Below are positions 17,387 to 24,290 of a stretch of 24,531 nt of DNA, piece by piece. Both the position numbers and the translations under genes were made by a program. The notes below the pieces were generated by a model. It was given only the letters and a program-made list of their open reading frames with translations. It did not search any database and was not told the origin of the DNA. The stretch comes from Bacteroidales bacterium (GTDB taxonomy: Bacteria > Bacteroidota > Bacteroidia > Bacteroidales > P3). The stretch is taken from positions 1 to 24,531 of the forward strand of contig CAAGHV010000011.1 of the NCBI GenBank assembly GCA_900769785.1, in the 5' to 3' direction. How positions within the stretch are numbered: position 1 is the stretch's first letter; each line of letters begins with the position of its first letter.

Positions 17387-17565
17387 CCTATGCAAGAGGC
17401 TGAGGAAGTGCACGCATATAGTTTCCTCAAGGCTTGAGAATGGTGTGCTCAAGCCTTGAGGAATATACCCTCAAGCCTTGAGGAGTATCGGCTCAAGCCT
17501 TGAGGAAACATTGCTCAAGCCTTGAGCACACTATACCCGTGGGCAATCTACGCCTCTTGCATAGG
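17387..17565. repeat. Nested inverted repeats enclosing the palindrome array
   Basis: Outer arms CCTATGCAAGAGGC (17387-17400) and GCCTCTTGCATAGG (17552-17565) are perfect 14-base reverse complements. Inside them a second pair, 17417-17438 and 17514-17535, matches as reverse complement in 20 of 22 positions, each arm being TATAG plus four bases plus the array's terminal palindrome. The array is thus centred in a near-symmetrical cruciform-capable element about 180 bases long. Confidence 0.85.
17426..17526. repeat. Five-unit palindromic array, exact 22-bp period
   Basis: Five copies of a 13-base near-perfect palindrome start at 17426, 17448, 17470, 17492 and 17514, exactly 22 bases apart. Copies 2-5 are identical (CTCAAGCCTTGAG); copy 1 is the reverse complement, differing only at the centre (CTCAAGGCTTGAG). 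The four 9-base spacers differ: AATGGTGTG, GAATATACC, GAGTATCGG, GAAACATTG. Cores are conserved while spacers are not, which argues for constraint on the palindrome rather than simple recent duplication. Period and spacer length are far below CRISPR dimensions. Confidence 0.95.
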
Positions 17566-17675
17566 TGCCCTCCGCCGGCCCGGTGGGCAATATCGGCCTG
17601 CCTTGTAGGCATTATCATACTGCTGCATGGGTATTGCCACACCCTTTGCAGGGTACTGACGCACCGTATGCGCGG

Positions 17676-17701
17676 AAAAAAATTGCCCTCAGTGGCAATT
17701 T
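17676..17701 (-). terminator. Hairpin with T-run on the minus strand, or operator
   Basis: AAATTGCC (17680-17687) and GGCAATTT (17694-17701) form an 8-bp stem with a 6-base loop. Read on the minus strand it is followed by a run of T (complement of the A-run 17676-17682), the shape of an intrinsic terminator. It lies about 30-50 bases upstream of the plus-strand -7 element, so it could equally be an operator or an insulator against antisense transcription. Confidence 0.4.
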
Positions 17702-17728
17702 GCCACACCGTTATTGCGAAAAAATTAG

Positions 17729-17736
17729 TATCTTTG
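17729..17736 (+). promoter_or_regulatory. Bacteroidetes -7 promoter element for tandem membrane-protein genes
   Basis: TATCTTTG followed by CAGC matches the TAnnTTTG -7 consensus exactly. Predicted transcription start is near 17743, about 20 bases before the ATG at 17763. A TTTG at 17699-17702 is somewhat too far upstream to be an ideal -33 element. Confidence 0.65.
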
Positions 17737-17762
17737 CAGCATAAAACGATAACTTTAGAGAT

Positions 17763-18278
17763 ATGAAAGAATACGTTAAGAAGATTGAAAATCAAACTAC
17801 TGTAGCCCTCGTTGTATCCACGGCGGCATTTGTGGTGGCAGTAGCAGTACAATGCCTGTACTTGTTTACCGACCTTATTGCAGCGCCCAACCTTGGCTAT
17901 TGGGCCATGTATGTGGCAGTATCGTTGCCCGCCGTGGCAGCCCTGCTATACATCGTTGCCGTTCCATACTCAAAGCGGAAGTATAGGCAAATGGCAGCCA
18001 TGGGTTTGCCGGACCAAAAGGTAGAAGCCTACGCACAGTTCCAAGCACGCCTCAAAACCATTGTGATAGTGCTATCGATAATAATGGCGGCAGTGGGCAC
18101 ATTGGTAAAGATGGAACTGATTATGCTTACATGCATGGCATTGCTTGTAGAAATGCTGATATACAGATGCATGATGGCAAATCCATATACCGTTAAGCAG
18201 AGGCTGAACCTTACGGCCGACGAGATGAATGAACTATACGGCCAAGGCTGGGAAGAACGTGTAAAGGAAATACAATAA
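17763..18278 (+). CDS. Uncharacterised four-helix membrane protein (paralogue A)
   Basis: A 171-residue protein I do not recognise. It has four predicted membrane helices (about 13-35, 46-68, 95-113 and 117-136), a basic cytoplasmic loop between helices 2 and 3 (SKRKYRQMAAMG) and a polar C-terminal tail. The tail NPYTVKQRLNLTADEMNELY plus GQGW is shared with the next gene (NPYLLMQRLQLSAEEVTEVY plus GEGW), so the two arose by tandem duplication. It begins shortly after a -7 promoter element and just right of the palindromic array. The two genes are 13 bases apart and probably cotranscribed with mnmE. Confidence 0.75.
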   Translation: MKEYVKKIENQTTVALVVSTAAFVVAVAVQCLYLFTDLIAAPNLGYWAMYVAVSLPAVAALLYIVAVPYSKRKYRQMAAMGLPDQKVEAYAQFQARLKTIVIVLSIIMAAVGTLVKMELIMLTCMALLVEMLIYRCMMANPYTVKQRLNLTADEMNELYGQGWEERVKEIQ

Positions 18279-18291
18279 AATATGGTGCAAA

Positions 18292-18816
18292 ATGGAAAAC
18301 TACGCAACAAAGATAATGAATTGTAGAATGTGGGCTGAAATATTCCTTTGGGGGGGATTTTCAATATCAGTGATAATGTATATTGTACATCGCTATGCCG
18401 GTTGGGAAATTTCAGGTGCTATGCAATCCAATGCACTTGGTATATCCGTTGTATTGTTTATTGGGGCATTTCTGTTTGCCGAAATAGCATCGCTATACAC
18501 AAAGCATAAGTTTAAGAAACTCAGAGAAGCCAATTCGCTCGAAGCCAAACTTATGGGATACCATTCCTGTATGCAGATTTTGAGAAATACCATAGCAGTA
18601 TTTATGACGCTTACAGTGGGGGTAAATGTTATAGGGCAAGTACCTCTCTACTTTACGTTTCTTATCTTTCTTGCACTTGATACGGTTTTGATAAAACGTA
18701 TGTCAAGCAATCCCTATTTGCTTATGCAACGTCTTCAACTTAGTGCCGAAGAGGTAACAGAAGTATATGGCGAGGGTTGGCAACAAACCACTGAGGAAAA
18801 ATATACCATATATTAA
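18292..18816 (+). CDS. Uncharacterised four-helix membrane protein (paralogue B)
   Basis: A 174-residue paralogue of the preceding gene with the same plan: four predicted helices (about 14-32, 45-67, 98-116 and 119-137), a basic loop (TKHKFKKLREAN) and the conserved tail NP-Y-x3-QRL-x-L-x3-E-x4-YG-x-GW. Outside the tail and loop the sequences differ widely, so the duplication is old. It is followed 10 bases later by the mnmE start. No known family recognised; the tail could be an interaction motif. Confidence 0.75.
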   Translation: MENYATKIMNCRMWAEIFLWGGFSISVIMYIVHRYAGWEISGAMQSNALGISVVLFIGAFLFAEIASLYTKHKFKKLREANSLEAKLMGYHSCMQILRNTIAVFMTLTVGVNVIGQVPLYFTFLIFLALDTVLIKRMSSNPYLLMQRLQLSAEEVTEVYGEGWQQTTEEKYTIY

Positions 18817-18826
18817 TATATATACT

Positions 18827-20227
18827 ATGAACGCGACGGGAACACACGATACAATATGCGCCATTGCCACACCCCAAGGTGTAGGCGGTATAGCAGTAAT
18901 AAGGCTGTCGGGGCACCAAGCCACCGACATCTGCCAAAAGGTGCTTCGGACTGCCCGCACCGGCAGGCCTATACTGAGCTACACTCCCAATATGGCCCGA
19001 TATTGCTGCTTCTATAGCGGCGAAAGGCTTATAGACGAGGTGGTGGCCACTTACTACGCCTCGCCACGTTCTTACACCGGCGACGACACAGTGGAGATAG
19101 CCTGCCACGGATCGTTGTACATACAGCAGCAAATTGTTGAAAGCCTGATAGCAGAAGGCGCAAGGCTGGCCGAGCCGGGCGAATACACACTCCGGGCATT
19201 CATCAACGGCAGGCTGGACCTCTCGCAGGCCGAGGCAGTGGCCGACCTCATCGACTCCAACACATCGTCGGCTCATAGCCTGGCAATGCATCAACTTAGG
19301 GGAGGATTTTCTCAGAGTATAGCCGAGCTACGCGAGAAGTTTGTTAATCTGGCCTCCCTGATGGAATTGGAACTCGACTTCAGCGACGAGGACGTAGAGT
19401 TTGCCGACCGTACCGAACTCTTGAACCTACTCCACGAAATTGATACAAGGGTTTCTGAACTTACTGCATCGTTCCGATTGGGCAACGCTGTGAAGAACGG
19501 CGTACCCGTAGCCATAGTGGGCAAACCCAATGTAGGGAAATCCACACTCCTCAACGCACTTCTTAACGAAGACCGTGCGATAGTATCAGACATTCCCGGC
19601 ACCACCCGCGACACCATCGAAGACAGTGTAGTAATTGACGGTATTACTTTCCGATTTATAGACACCGCCGGTATCCGAAACTCCGACAACGAGATTGAAA
19701 ACTACGGAATAGAACGTACATACAAAGCCATCGACAAAGCCGCAGTGGTACTATATATGTTCGATATCACCAATACCACACCTTCCAACCTTCGCAAGGT
19801 AATTGACCAACTCTCGGCCGAAGGACGCCTTACCGACAAGCACCTTATACCAATAGCCAACAAGGCCGACCTGGTATCAGACCAAGCCTCAATCGAAGCC
19901 TTCGCAGCCGGCCCCGATACTCCTATACTTATATCGGCCAAAGACAAGATGAACATCAGCCAAATAACACACCGCCTTGTGGAAGGAGTGAAAGCCGGCC
20001 GCCAAATCGACAATACCCTGCTAACCAACGCCCGCCACTACGAGGCCTTCCTTCATATACTGGAAGCCGTTAAAGCTGTACGCACAGGAATAGACTCGTC
20101 CGTGCCCGGCGACCTACTGATGGTGGACGTCCGCCAAGCATTGTATTACCTTGGACTTATTACCGGTCAGGTAACCTCCGACGAACTGTTGGGAAATATA
20201 TTCGGACGCTTCTGCATCGGAAAATAG
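18827..20227 (+). CDS. mnmE: tRNA modification GTPase MnmE
   Basis: MnmE, with MnmG, installs the carboxymethylaminomethyl-type modification at wobble U34 of several tRNAs. I start at the ATG at 18827 (MNATGTHDTICAIATPQGVG), giving 466 residues, the usual length; the open frame extends upstream into the previous gene without family similarity. The N-terminal folate-binding domain is followed by a helical domain with an inserted G domain: G1 GKPNVGKST at 232-240, G2 in IPGTTRDT, G3 DTAG at 279-282 and G4 NKAD at 345-348. The C-terminus FCIGK carries the catalytic-site cysteine typical of the family. Confidence 0.97.
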   Translation: MNATGTHDTICAIATPQGVGGIAVIRLSGHQATDICQKVLRTARTGRPILSYTPNMARYCCFYSGERLIDEVVATYYASPRSYTGDDTVEIACHGSLYIQQQIVESLIAEGARLAEPGEYTLRAFINGRLDLSQAEAVADLIDSNTSSAHSLAMHQLRGGFSQSIAELREKFVNLASLMELELDFSDEDVEFADRTELLNLLHEIDTRVSELTASFRLGNAVKNGVPVAIVGKPNVGKSTLLNALLNEDRAIVSDIPGTTRDTIEDSVVIDGITFRFIDTAGIRNSDNEIENYGIERTYKAIDKAAVVLYMFDITNTTPSNLRKVIDQLSAEGRLTDKHLIPIANKADLVSDQASIEAFAAGPDTPILISAKDKMNISQITHRLVEGVKAGRQIDNTLLTNARHYEAFLHILEAVKAVRTGIDSSVPGDLLMVDVRQALYYLGLITGQVTSDELLGNIFGRFCIGK

Positions 20228-20261
20228 TTGTTGATTAGTAAAATATATCATACTGTGACTT

Positions 20262-21596
20262 ATGGCTAGTCCTATCCAGCTTTCGGACCATTTCTCTTAT
20301 GGGCGACTTATCCGCTTTACGCTTCCAAGCGTAGCCATGATGTTGTTCACCTCCATATATGTTATTGTAGATGGGTGGTTTGTGTCCAACTATGTGGGCA
20401 AAACTTCGTTTGCGGCTGTCAATCTTATATATCCTCTTATTCAGATATTGGGTTCGTTGGGCTTTATAATAGGAGCCGGTGGCAGTGCCTTGGTGGCAAA
20501 GATTTTGGGCGAAGGCGATAAGCCTAAGGCTCAAAGTATATTCACATTGTTAGTCATAGTGTCGGTGGTGTTGGGGCTGTGTTTCGCTGCTTTTGGGCAG
20601 TACTTTCTTCGCGATGTGGCCGTTGCCTTTGGTGCCGAAGGCATACTTTTGGACAACTGCGTGTTATATGGTCGCATAGTGTTTTGCAGCCTCACAATGT
20701 TTGTGTTGCAGAATGTGTTTCAGGCGTTTTTTATCGTGGCCGAGAAGCCTTCGTTGGGTTTGGCGGTTATGCTTATTGCCGGTGTGGGCAACATTGTTTT
20801 GGACTATGTGTTTATAGTGCCTTTGGGTATGGGCTTGAAGGGCGCGGCATTGGCCACGGCTATAAGTCAAACGGTTGGGGCGTTGCTACCTGTGGTGTAT
20901 TTCGCTTTGCCAAACGGTAGCTTGCTGAGGTTTAGGCGTGCTATGTTCAGCCTTAGAGCTATAGGCCAAACGTTTCTCAATGGCTTGTCGGAGTTTATGA
21001 GCAATGTGTCGGCATCGGTTATATCTATGCTTTACAACTATCAGCTGATGCGATATATAGGCGAGGACGGGGTGGCTGCCTATGGTGTGATGGTGTATGT
21101 CAACTTCTTGTTTATGGCTGTGTTTTTCGGCTATGGCATGGGATGTTCGCCGGTGGTCAGCTACCACTATGGTGCTCAGAACAAAGCCGAAATGCACAAT
21201 GTGCTACTCAAGAGCCTGAAGATAACTGCTGTGGTTTCGGTGGGGCTTACGGTGCTGGCGGAGGTGCTTGCGGCTCCAATAGCCAACGTGTTTGTGGGCT
21301 ACGACGAGGAACTTTGCACGCTTACCCGCAACGCTTTCCGTATCTATTGCATAGCCTTCCTGCTTGCAGGCTTCAGTATATATGTGTCGGCATTTTTTAC
21401 GGCGTTGAATAATGGTGTTATCTCGGCCGTGGTGTCGTTCAGTCGCACCTTTGTGTTCGAGGTGGCGGCGGTGCTTTTGCTGCCTTTGCTATTTGGTATC
21501 AATGGAATATGGGCTGCTGTGGTCTGTGCCGAAGTGGCGGCGCTTGTCCTTTCGGCTTTCTTCTTGATTACGAAACGTAAACGTTATGGATATTAA
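20262..21596 (+). CDS. MATE family efflux transporter
   Basis: A 444-residue multidrug and toxin extrusion protein with about 12 membrane helices in two homologous halves. Family features include the N-terminal IRFTLPSVAMMLFTSIYVIVDG-like helix 1 region, FIIGAGGSALVAKILGEGD with the conserved loop, and the second-half equivalent GYGMGCSPVVSYHYGAQNKA. MATE proteins exchange Na+ or H+ for cationic drugs or metabolites; the substrate here is unknown. It starts 34 bases after mnmE and ends 4 bases before the convergent DMT transporter stop, with no obvious terminator between them. Confidence 0.93.
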   Translation: MASPIQLSDHFSYGRLIRFTLPSVAMMLFTSIYVIVDGWFVSNYVGKTSFAAVNLIYPLIQILGSLGFIIGAGGSALVAKILGEGDKPKAQSIFTLLVIVSVVLGLCFAAFGQYFLRDVAVAFGAEGILLDNCVLYGRIVFCSLTMFVLQNVFQAFFIVAEKPSLGLAVMLIAGVGNIVLDYVFIVPLGMGLKGAALATAISQTVGALLPVVYFALPNGSLLRFRRAMFSLRAIGQTFLNGLSEFMSNVSASVISMLYNYQLMRYIGEDGVAAYGVMVYVNFLFMAVFFGYGMGCSPVVSYHYGAQNKAEMHNVLLKSLKITAVVSVGLTVLAEVLAAPIANVFVGYDEELCTLTRNAFRIYCIAFLLAGFSIYVSAFFTALNNGVISAVVSFSRTFVFEVAAVLLLPLLFGINGIWAAVVCAEVAALVLSAFFLITKRKRYGY

Positions 21597-21600
21597 ATTC

Positions 21601-22488
21601 TTACACTCTCTTGACGGTGGCTATCAGGTAGCTTATAAATATGATTATAATGGCTATGGGGTCGAACCATGTCAGGGTGTCGAAACCTATGTTGTAGGCC
21701 ACTATCATGGCGGCAAAAGGTTGGGCAAAGCTACATATATCACTGGCTTTGGCGCTTATGCGTCGTTGGGCTTGGGAGTGTAATATTATGCTTGCTGCTC
21801 CGGTTATTATGCATACATATATTATTTCCATTGCCGGCTCTATGCCTGCGATGTGTAGCTTAGGTGTGTTGCCCGAAGCAAGGCAATATATCACTTCAGG
21901 TACTAGGGCAAAGGTGTATATCCATTTATATATTGTGGCGGTGTTGTAATGTTTGGGCAGCCGGGTTGTGGTGGCGGTGCATAGTCCGCCTATCAACATC
22001 GAGACCATGGCAATTCCGTTGCCCGATATATGGCTGAGGTTGTGCTTTTCTTCGCCAAAGAAGAATATGGTTATTATCATGCCCAAGGCGGTAAACACTG
22101 TGCTACGGCGTAGGTAACGTGCACGGGCTATTTGCCGGGTTATGGTGTCGAGTATCACCACCCACAGTGCCGAACACGAGTTGATGATACTCACCTCGAT
22201 AGGGAAGGAGAGATGTAAGCCATAGTTGAACAAAAACATTTGCGGTGCTATACCTAATGAGCCTATCAGTAGCATTAATCCCAAGTGGCGGAGCTTTACA
22301 TGTTGCCTGCCCGATGGCAATGCCCAAAATACGAGGGCGGTGCCGGCAATACGCAGCATGGTTAGGCTTAGGGGCGAGACACTACCATCTGTAAGCAATG
22401 CTTTGGCAATAGGTGTCCCAAGGCCACTGACCACAGCTCCGGCTGTGGCAAGAAGGCATCCGATGGCTATATATTTGCTATACTGCAT
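21601..22488 (-). CDS. DMT family (EamA) transporter
   Basis: A 295-residue drug/metabolite transporter with ten predicted helices in two EamA repeats. Typical features are the N-terminal AIGCLLATAGAVVSGLGTPIAKALL and the arginine after LTMLR in the first repeat, and the second repeat ending in YNIGFDTLTWFDPIAIIIIF. Such carriers export amino acids or other metabolites; specificity cannot be told. It lies downstream of the porin gene on the same strand, 91 bases away, separated by an inverted repeat. Confidence 0.9.
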   Translation of the reverse strand: MQYSKYIAIGCLLATAGAVVSGLGTPIAKALLTDGSVSPLSLTMLRIAGTALVFWALPSGRQHVKLRHLGLMLLIGSLGIAPQMFLFNYGLHLSFPIEVSIINSCSALWVVILDTITRQIARARYLRRSTVFTALGMIITIFFFGEEKHNLSHISGNGIAMVSMLIGGLCTATTTRLPKHYNTATIYKWIYTFALVPEVIYCLASGNTPKLHIAGIEPAMEIIYVCIITGAASIILHSQAQRRISAKASDICSFAQPFAAMIVAYNIGFDTLTWFDPIAIIIIFISYLIATVKRV

Positions 22489-22519
22489 TGTTTATAGTGG
22501 TTTGGTTGGTTAATAGATA

Positions 22520-22569
22520 ATAGTTGGCAGTCTCGTTTACAAACTGCCAACTATCAAACTGCCAACTAT
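22520..22569. repeat. ACTGCCAACTAT inverted and direct repeat between porin and DMT genes
   Basis: ATAGTTGGCAGT (22520-22531) is the exact reverse complement of ACTGCCAACTAT, which occurs twice in tandem (22543-22554 and 22558-22569, 15-base period including CAA). One arm can therefore pair with either of two partners, giving alternative 12-bp stems in the transcript that follows the porin stop codon on the minus strand. It may act as a terminator or RNA-processing site; no strong T-run follows. Confidence 0.85.
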
Positions 22570-22579
22570 ATTTTAACTC

Positions 22580-23911
22580 TTAGAAGTTGAAACGAGCCAC
22601 TGTTTGTATACGGTTGGCGGTGTTGGAAGCGTTGTCCATATTTTGGCGTTTACCCCAAAGGTATTCTATGCCAAACATCATGTTCGACTTTACACGGCAA
22701 AACATGTTCACTGCCAAGTATTGGCTACCCTTGTAGTAGTCCGGTTCATAGAAACCGTCTTTCGAAAGCACTCGAACTTGGCTGTAGGTAGCCGAGGCAA
22801 ACACGCGTTCTGTTATGTTGATTTGCATACCTACATATCCACCCCACGCTTCGGGTGTTACAAGTTCGTTGAGTGCTTCTTGTTTGGGGAACATATCAAG
22901 GTTTTGTCCGCTACCATCTTGGAAGTACGATGTTATACCGTTGCCGTAGGTACCTTGGTAGTAGAAGGTGACTATGTTGCCAAGCCCAATGTTACCACTA
23001 AGTTGCAAGCCATAGCCCATCTGTGTTTTGTTTTTGGCATCCATACCCTCGAGAGCGTATTGGCGGTAGGTCATGTTGCGCAATAGTCCCGATAGTCGTA
23101 TGCGGCTACCATAGTCGCCCCACATTACTTGTACGTATGCCGGTATGTCGGGAATACGTTGGTTTACGGCGTGGGTGTAGTTGTTGTAGGTAGGGTTGGG
23201 GTTGGGCATTTCGGCCGATATACCTATGCCTATGTTGTCCCAATTCTTTTTGTACGATAGCATGTATGTTCTTACAAACGTCATACCGTTGGGGCCTTCT
23301 TGGTCTATGGTTGGTGGGGCAGCGTTCACGTCGGTAAACAAGCTGGTGCTGTAACCTGCAGTAAAGCCACGATACATCACGTAGGCATATTGCAGTTTAG
23401 GGCTGTTGCCCGCACCGGTAAAGTTGGCGTTGACGTAGGCCGAAAAGCGGTCATCACTACCCGGCATACCCACAAAGTGCATAAACATATTGGTGGTGGC
23501 CACACTATATTGCAGCTTGGCACCATTGCCGGGTATGCCCGGTACGCTGATGTTGGCAGGCGTGAAATAAACAGGGCTGTTGAGGGCTCCCTCAAAGTCC
23601 ATACCCATAGTGGCTTTTACATAACCACCTATACCCAAATAGTATTGCTTTTGCTTGCCCACAATGCTGAAGCGTGGCATATCGGGGCTATTGAAGTGTT
23701 GTGGCGACGATTCGAGGAAGATGACCGACATGCTGCTATCGCCGCCGCCGTTGCTGATTACGGCCATGATGTCTTCCTCGTCGGTAGGCATCTTGTTGAT
23801 AATGGTTACCGATTGTGCCCGGCTGTGTTCTACGGTTGCCGACATAAGCAGCATTGCCGCTATCCCTCCCAAAACTTTGCTGTTGCACCAAGTAATTTTT
23901 TTCTTTTTCAT
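22580..23911 (-). CDS. DcaP-like outer-membrane porin
   Basis: A 443-residue outer-membrane beta-barrel. A signal peptide of about 33 residues (basic start MKKKKITW, hydrophobic core, cleavage near SRAQS) precedes a short periplasmic segment and a barrel with the DcaP-family pattern: FSIVGKQKQYYLGIGGYVKA, then alternating strands such as NFTGAGNSPKLQYAYVMYRG and RIRLSGLLRNMTYRQYA, and a final strand ending VARFNF with a C-terminal Phe as expected for BAM recognition. DcaP porins are trimeric channels for organic anions or peptides in other bacteria; the substrate here is unknown. A strong nested hairpin lies just upstream (23930-23996). Confidence 0.85.
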   Translation of the reverse strand: MKKKKITWCNSKVLGGIAAMLLMSATVEHSRAQSVTIINKMPTDEEDIMAVISNGGGDSSMSVIFLESSPQHFNSPDMPRFSIVGKQKQYYLGIGGYVKATMGMDFEGALNSPVYFTPANISVPGIPGNGAKLQYSVATTNMFMHFVGMPGSDDRFSAYVNANFTGAGNSPKLQYAYVMYRGFTAGYSTSLFTDVNAAPPTIDQEGPNGMTFVRTYMLSYKKNWDNIGIGISAEMPNPNPTYNNYTHAVNQRIPDIPAYVQVMWGDYGSRIRLSGLLRNMTYRQYALEGMDAKNKTQMGYGLQLSGNIGLGNIVTFYYQGTYGNGITSYFQDGSGQNLDMFPKQEALNELVTPEAWGGYVGMQINITERVFASATYSQVRVLSKDGFYEPDYYKGSQYLAVNMFCRVKSNMMFGIEYLWGKRQNMDNASNTANRIQTVARFNF

Positions 23912-23929
23912 AAAACTTTCTTTTTAATT

Positions 23930-23996
23930 TTACATTACAATTGTTTGACTTTCGATGTAGGAAAAACTCTTTTTCCGCCCGAAAGTGATAATGTAA
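23930..23996. promoter_or_regulatory. Nested three-stem inverted repeat upstream of the porin
   Basis: Three nested perfect inverted repeats share one centre: TTACATTA (23930-23937) with TAATGTAA (23989-23996), ACTTTCG (23948-23954) with CGAAAGT (23980-23986), and GGAAAAA (23960-23966) with TTTTTCC (23970-23976), loop CTC. Altogether 22 base pairs over 67 bases. The structure ends 18 bases from the porin ATG, so it would fold in the porin 5' leader, or serve as a DNA operator or cruciform. It lies between the divergent porin and the small ORF at 24025. Confidence 0.8.
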
Positions 23997-24024
23997 CAAG
24001 CAACGCAAACAGAAGTTTTGCCCA

Positions 24025-24201
24025 ATGCTGAAAAAGCAATATTGCAGTGCTGCCGCAGTATTGCACCTATTGTGCAATATTTTTTTTCAAAGTTTTATAA
24101 TAGATGATGACGAGCAGATGCTGAAGATATTGGACAATTTCCATTATTATAGCCTTACAGAGGATATTTGGGATACGGTATATTTCAAAAAAGTGAACTA
24201 A
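24025..24201 (+). CDS. Small ORF or 3' remnant of a lost gene
   Basis: An open frame of 58 codons that I do not recognise. The first 20 residues run through the hairpin-rich segment and look non-natural, but the later part, from IIDDDEQMLKILDNFHYYS through TEDIWDTVYFKKVN to the stop, has ordinary protein composition and local codon use. It is followed 23 bases later by a strong intrinsic terminator in the same direction. Either it is a genuine small gene, possibly starting at the ATG at 24118, or the surviving 3' end of a gene whose 5' part was replaced by the sequence now upstream of the porin. Confidence 0.4.
   Translation: MLKKQYCSAAAVLHLLCNIFFQSFIIDDDEQMLKILDNFHYYSLTEDIWDTVYFKKVN
24036..24087 (+). 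promoter_or_regulatory. Two mutually exclusive hairpins with T-run
   Basis: GCAATATTGC (24036-24045) can pair with GCAGTATTGC (24055-24064, one G-T wobble). The right arm of that stem overlaps TATTGCAC (24059-24066), which instead pairs perfectly with GTGCAATA (24072-24079), followed at once by eight T (24080-24087). On the plus strand this is the layout of an antiterminator/terminator switch. Whether it is transcribed is unknown. Confidence 0.5.
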
Positions 24202-24224
24202 CCCTGAGCGGCGTTATTGCCTGC

Positions 24225-24264
24225 AAAGCGTTACACATCTCGATGGAGAGTGTAACGCTTTTTT
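24225..24264 (+). terminator. Strong intrinsic terminator
   Basis: AAAGCGTTACAC (24225-24236) pairs perfectly with GTGTAACGCTTT (24250-24261). The stem continues as TCTC/GAGA (24238-24241 and 24246-24249) around a GATG loop with one bulged A, and six T follow at 24259-24264. It terminates plus-strand transcription just after the small ORF ending at 24201. Confidence 0.88.
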
Positions 24265-24290
24265 ATTGTCAAAAAAAGACCTTTGGAGAA

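Larger units (their letters stand above)
17200..17762. other. Gene-less, GC-rich, structured intergenic region
   Basis: This 563-base divergent region carries no credible gene; frames through it have repeat-derived composition. It is visibly richer in G and C than its neighbours and dense in short inverted repeats: TAGGCTT/AAGCCTA (17352-17358 and 17384-17390), TGCCAC/GTGGCA near 17300, CCTATGCAAGAGGC (17387-17400) against its exact reverse complement (17552-17565), a 22-bp-period palindromic array in between (17426-17526), and AAATTGCC/GGCAATTT (17680-17701). Phrases such as GTGGGCAAT and GGTAT-TGCC recur. The plus-strand promoter at 17729 lies at its right end. Confidence 0.8.

Noticed and set aside
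17200..17430. N-terminal extension of the lipocalin
   Set aside because: The extension is repeat-rich intergenic sequence; the ATG at 17199 begins a proper lipoprotein signal peptide.
17426..17526. CRISPR array
   Set aside because: Repeat plus spacer is only 22 bp, spacers are 9 bp, cores are palindromes and no cas gene is present.
18767..18826. 20-residue N-terminal extension of MnmE
   Set aside because: It overlaps the preceding gene and lacks family similarity; the ATG at 18827 gives the normal MnmE start.
23300..24031. 243-residue plus-strand frame opposite the porin
   Set aside because: Antisense of a well-supported beta-barrel gene; composition is His/Val/Thr-rich without domains, a shadow of porin codon bias.
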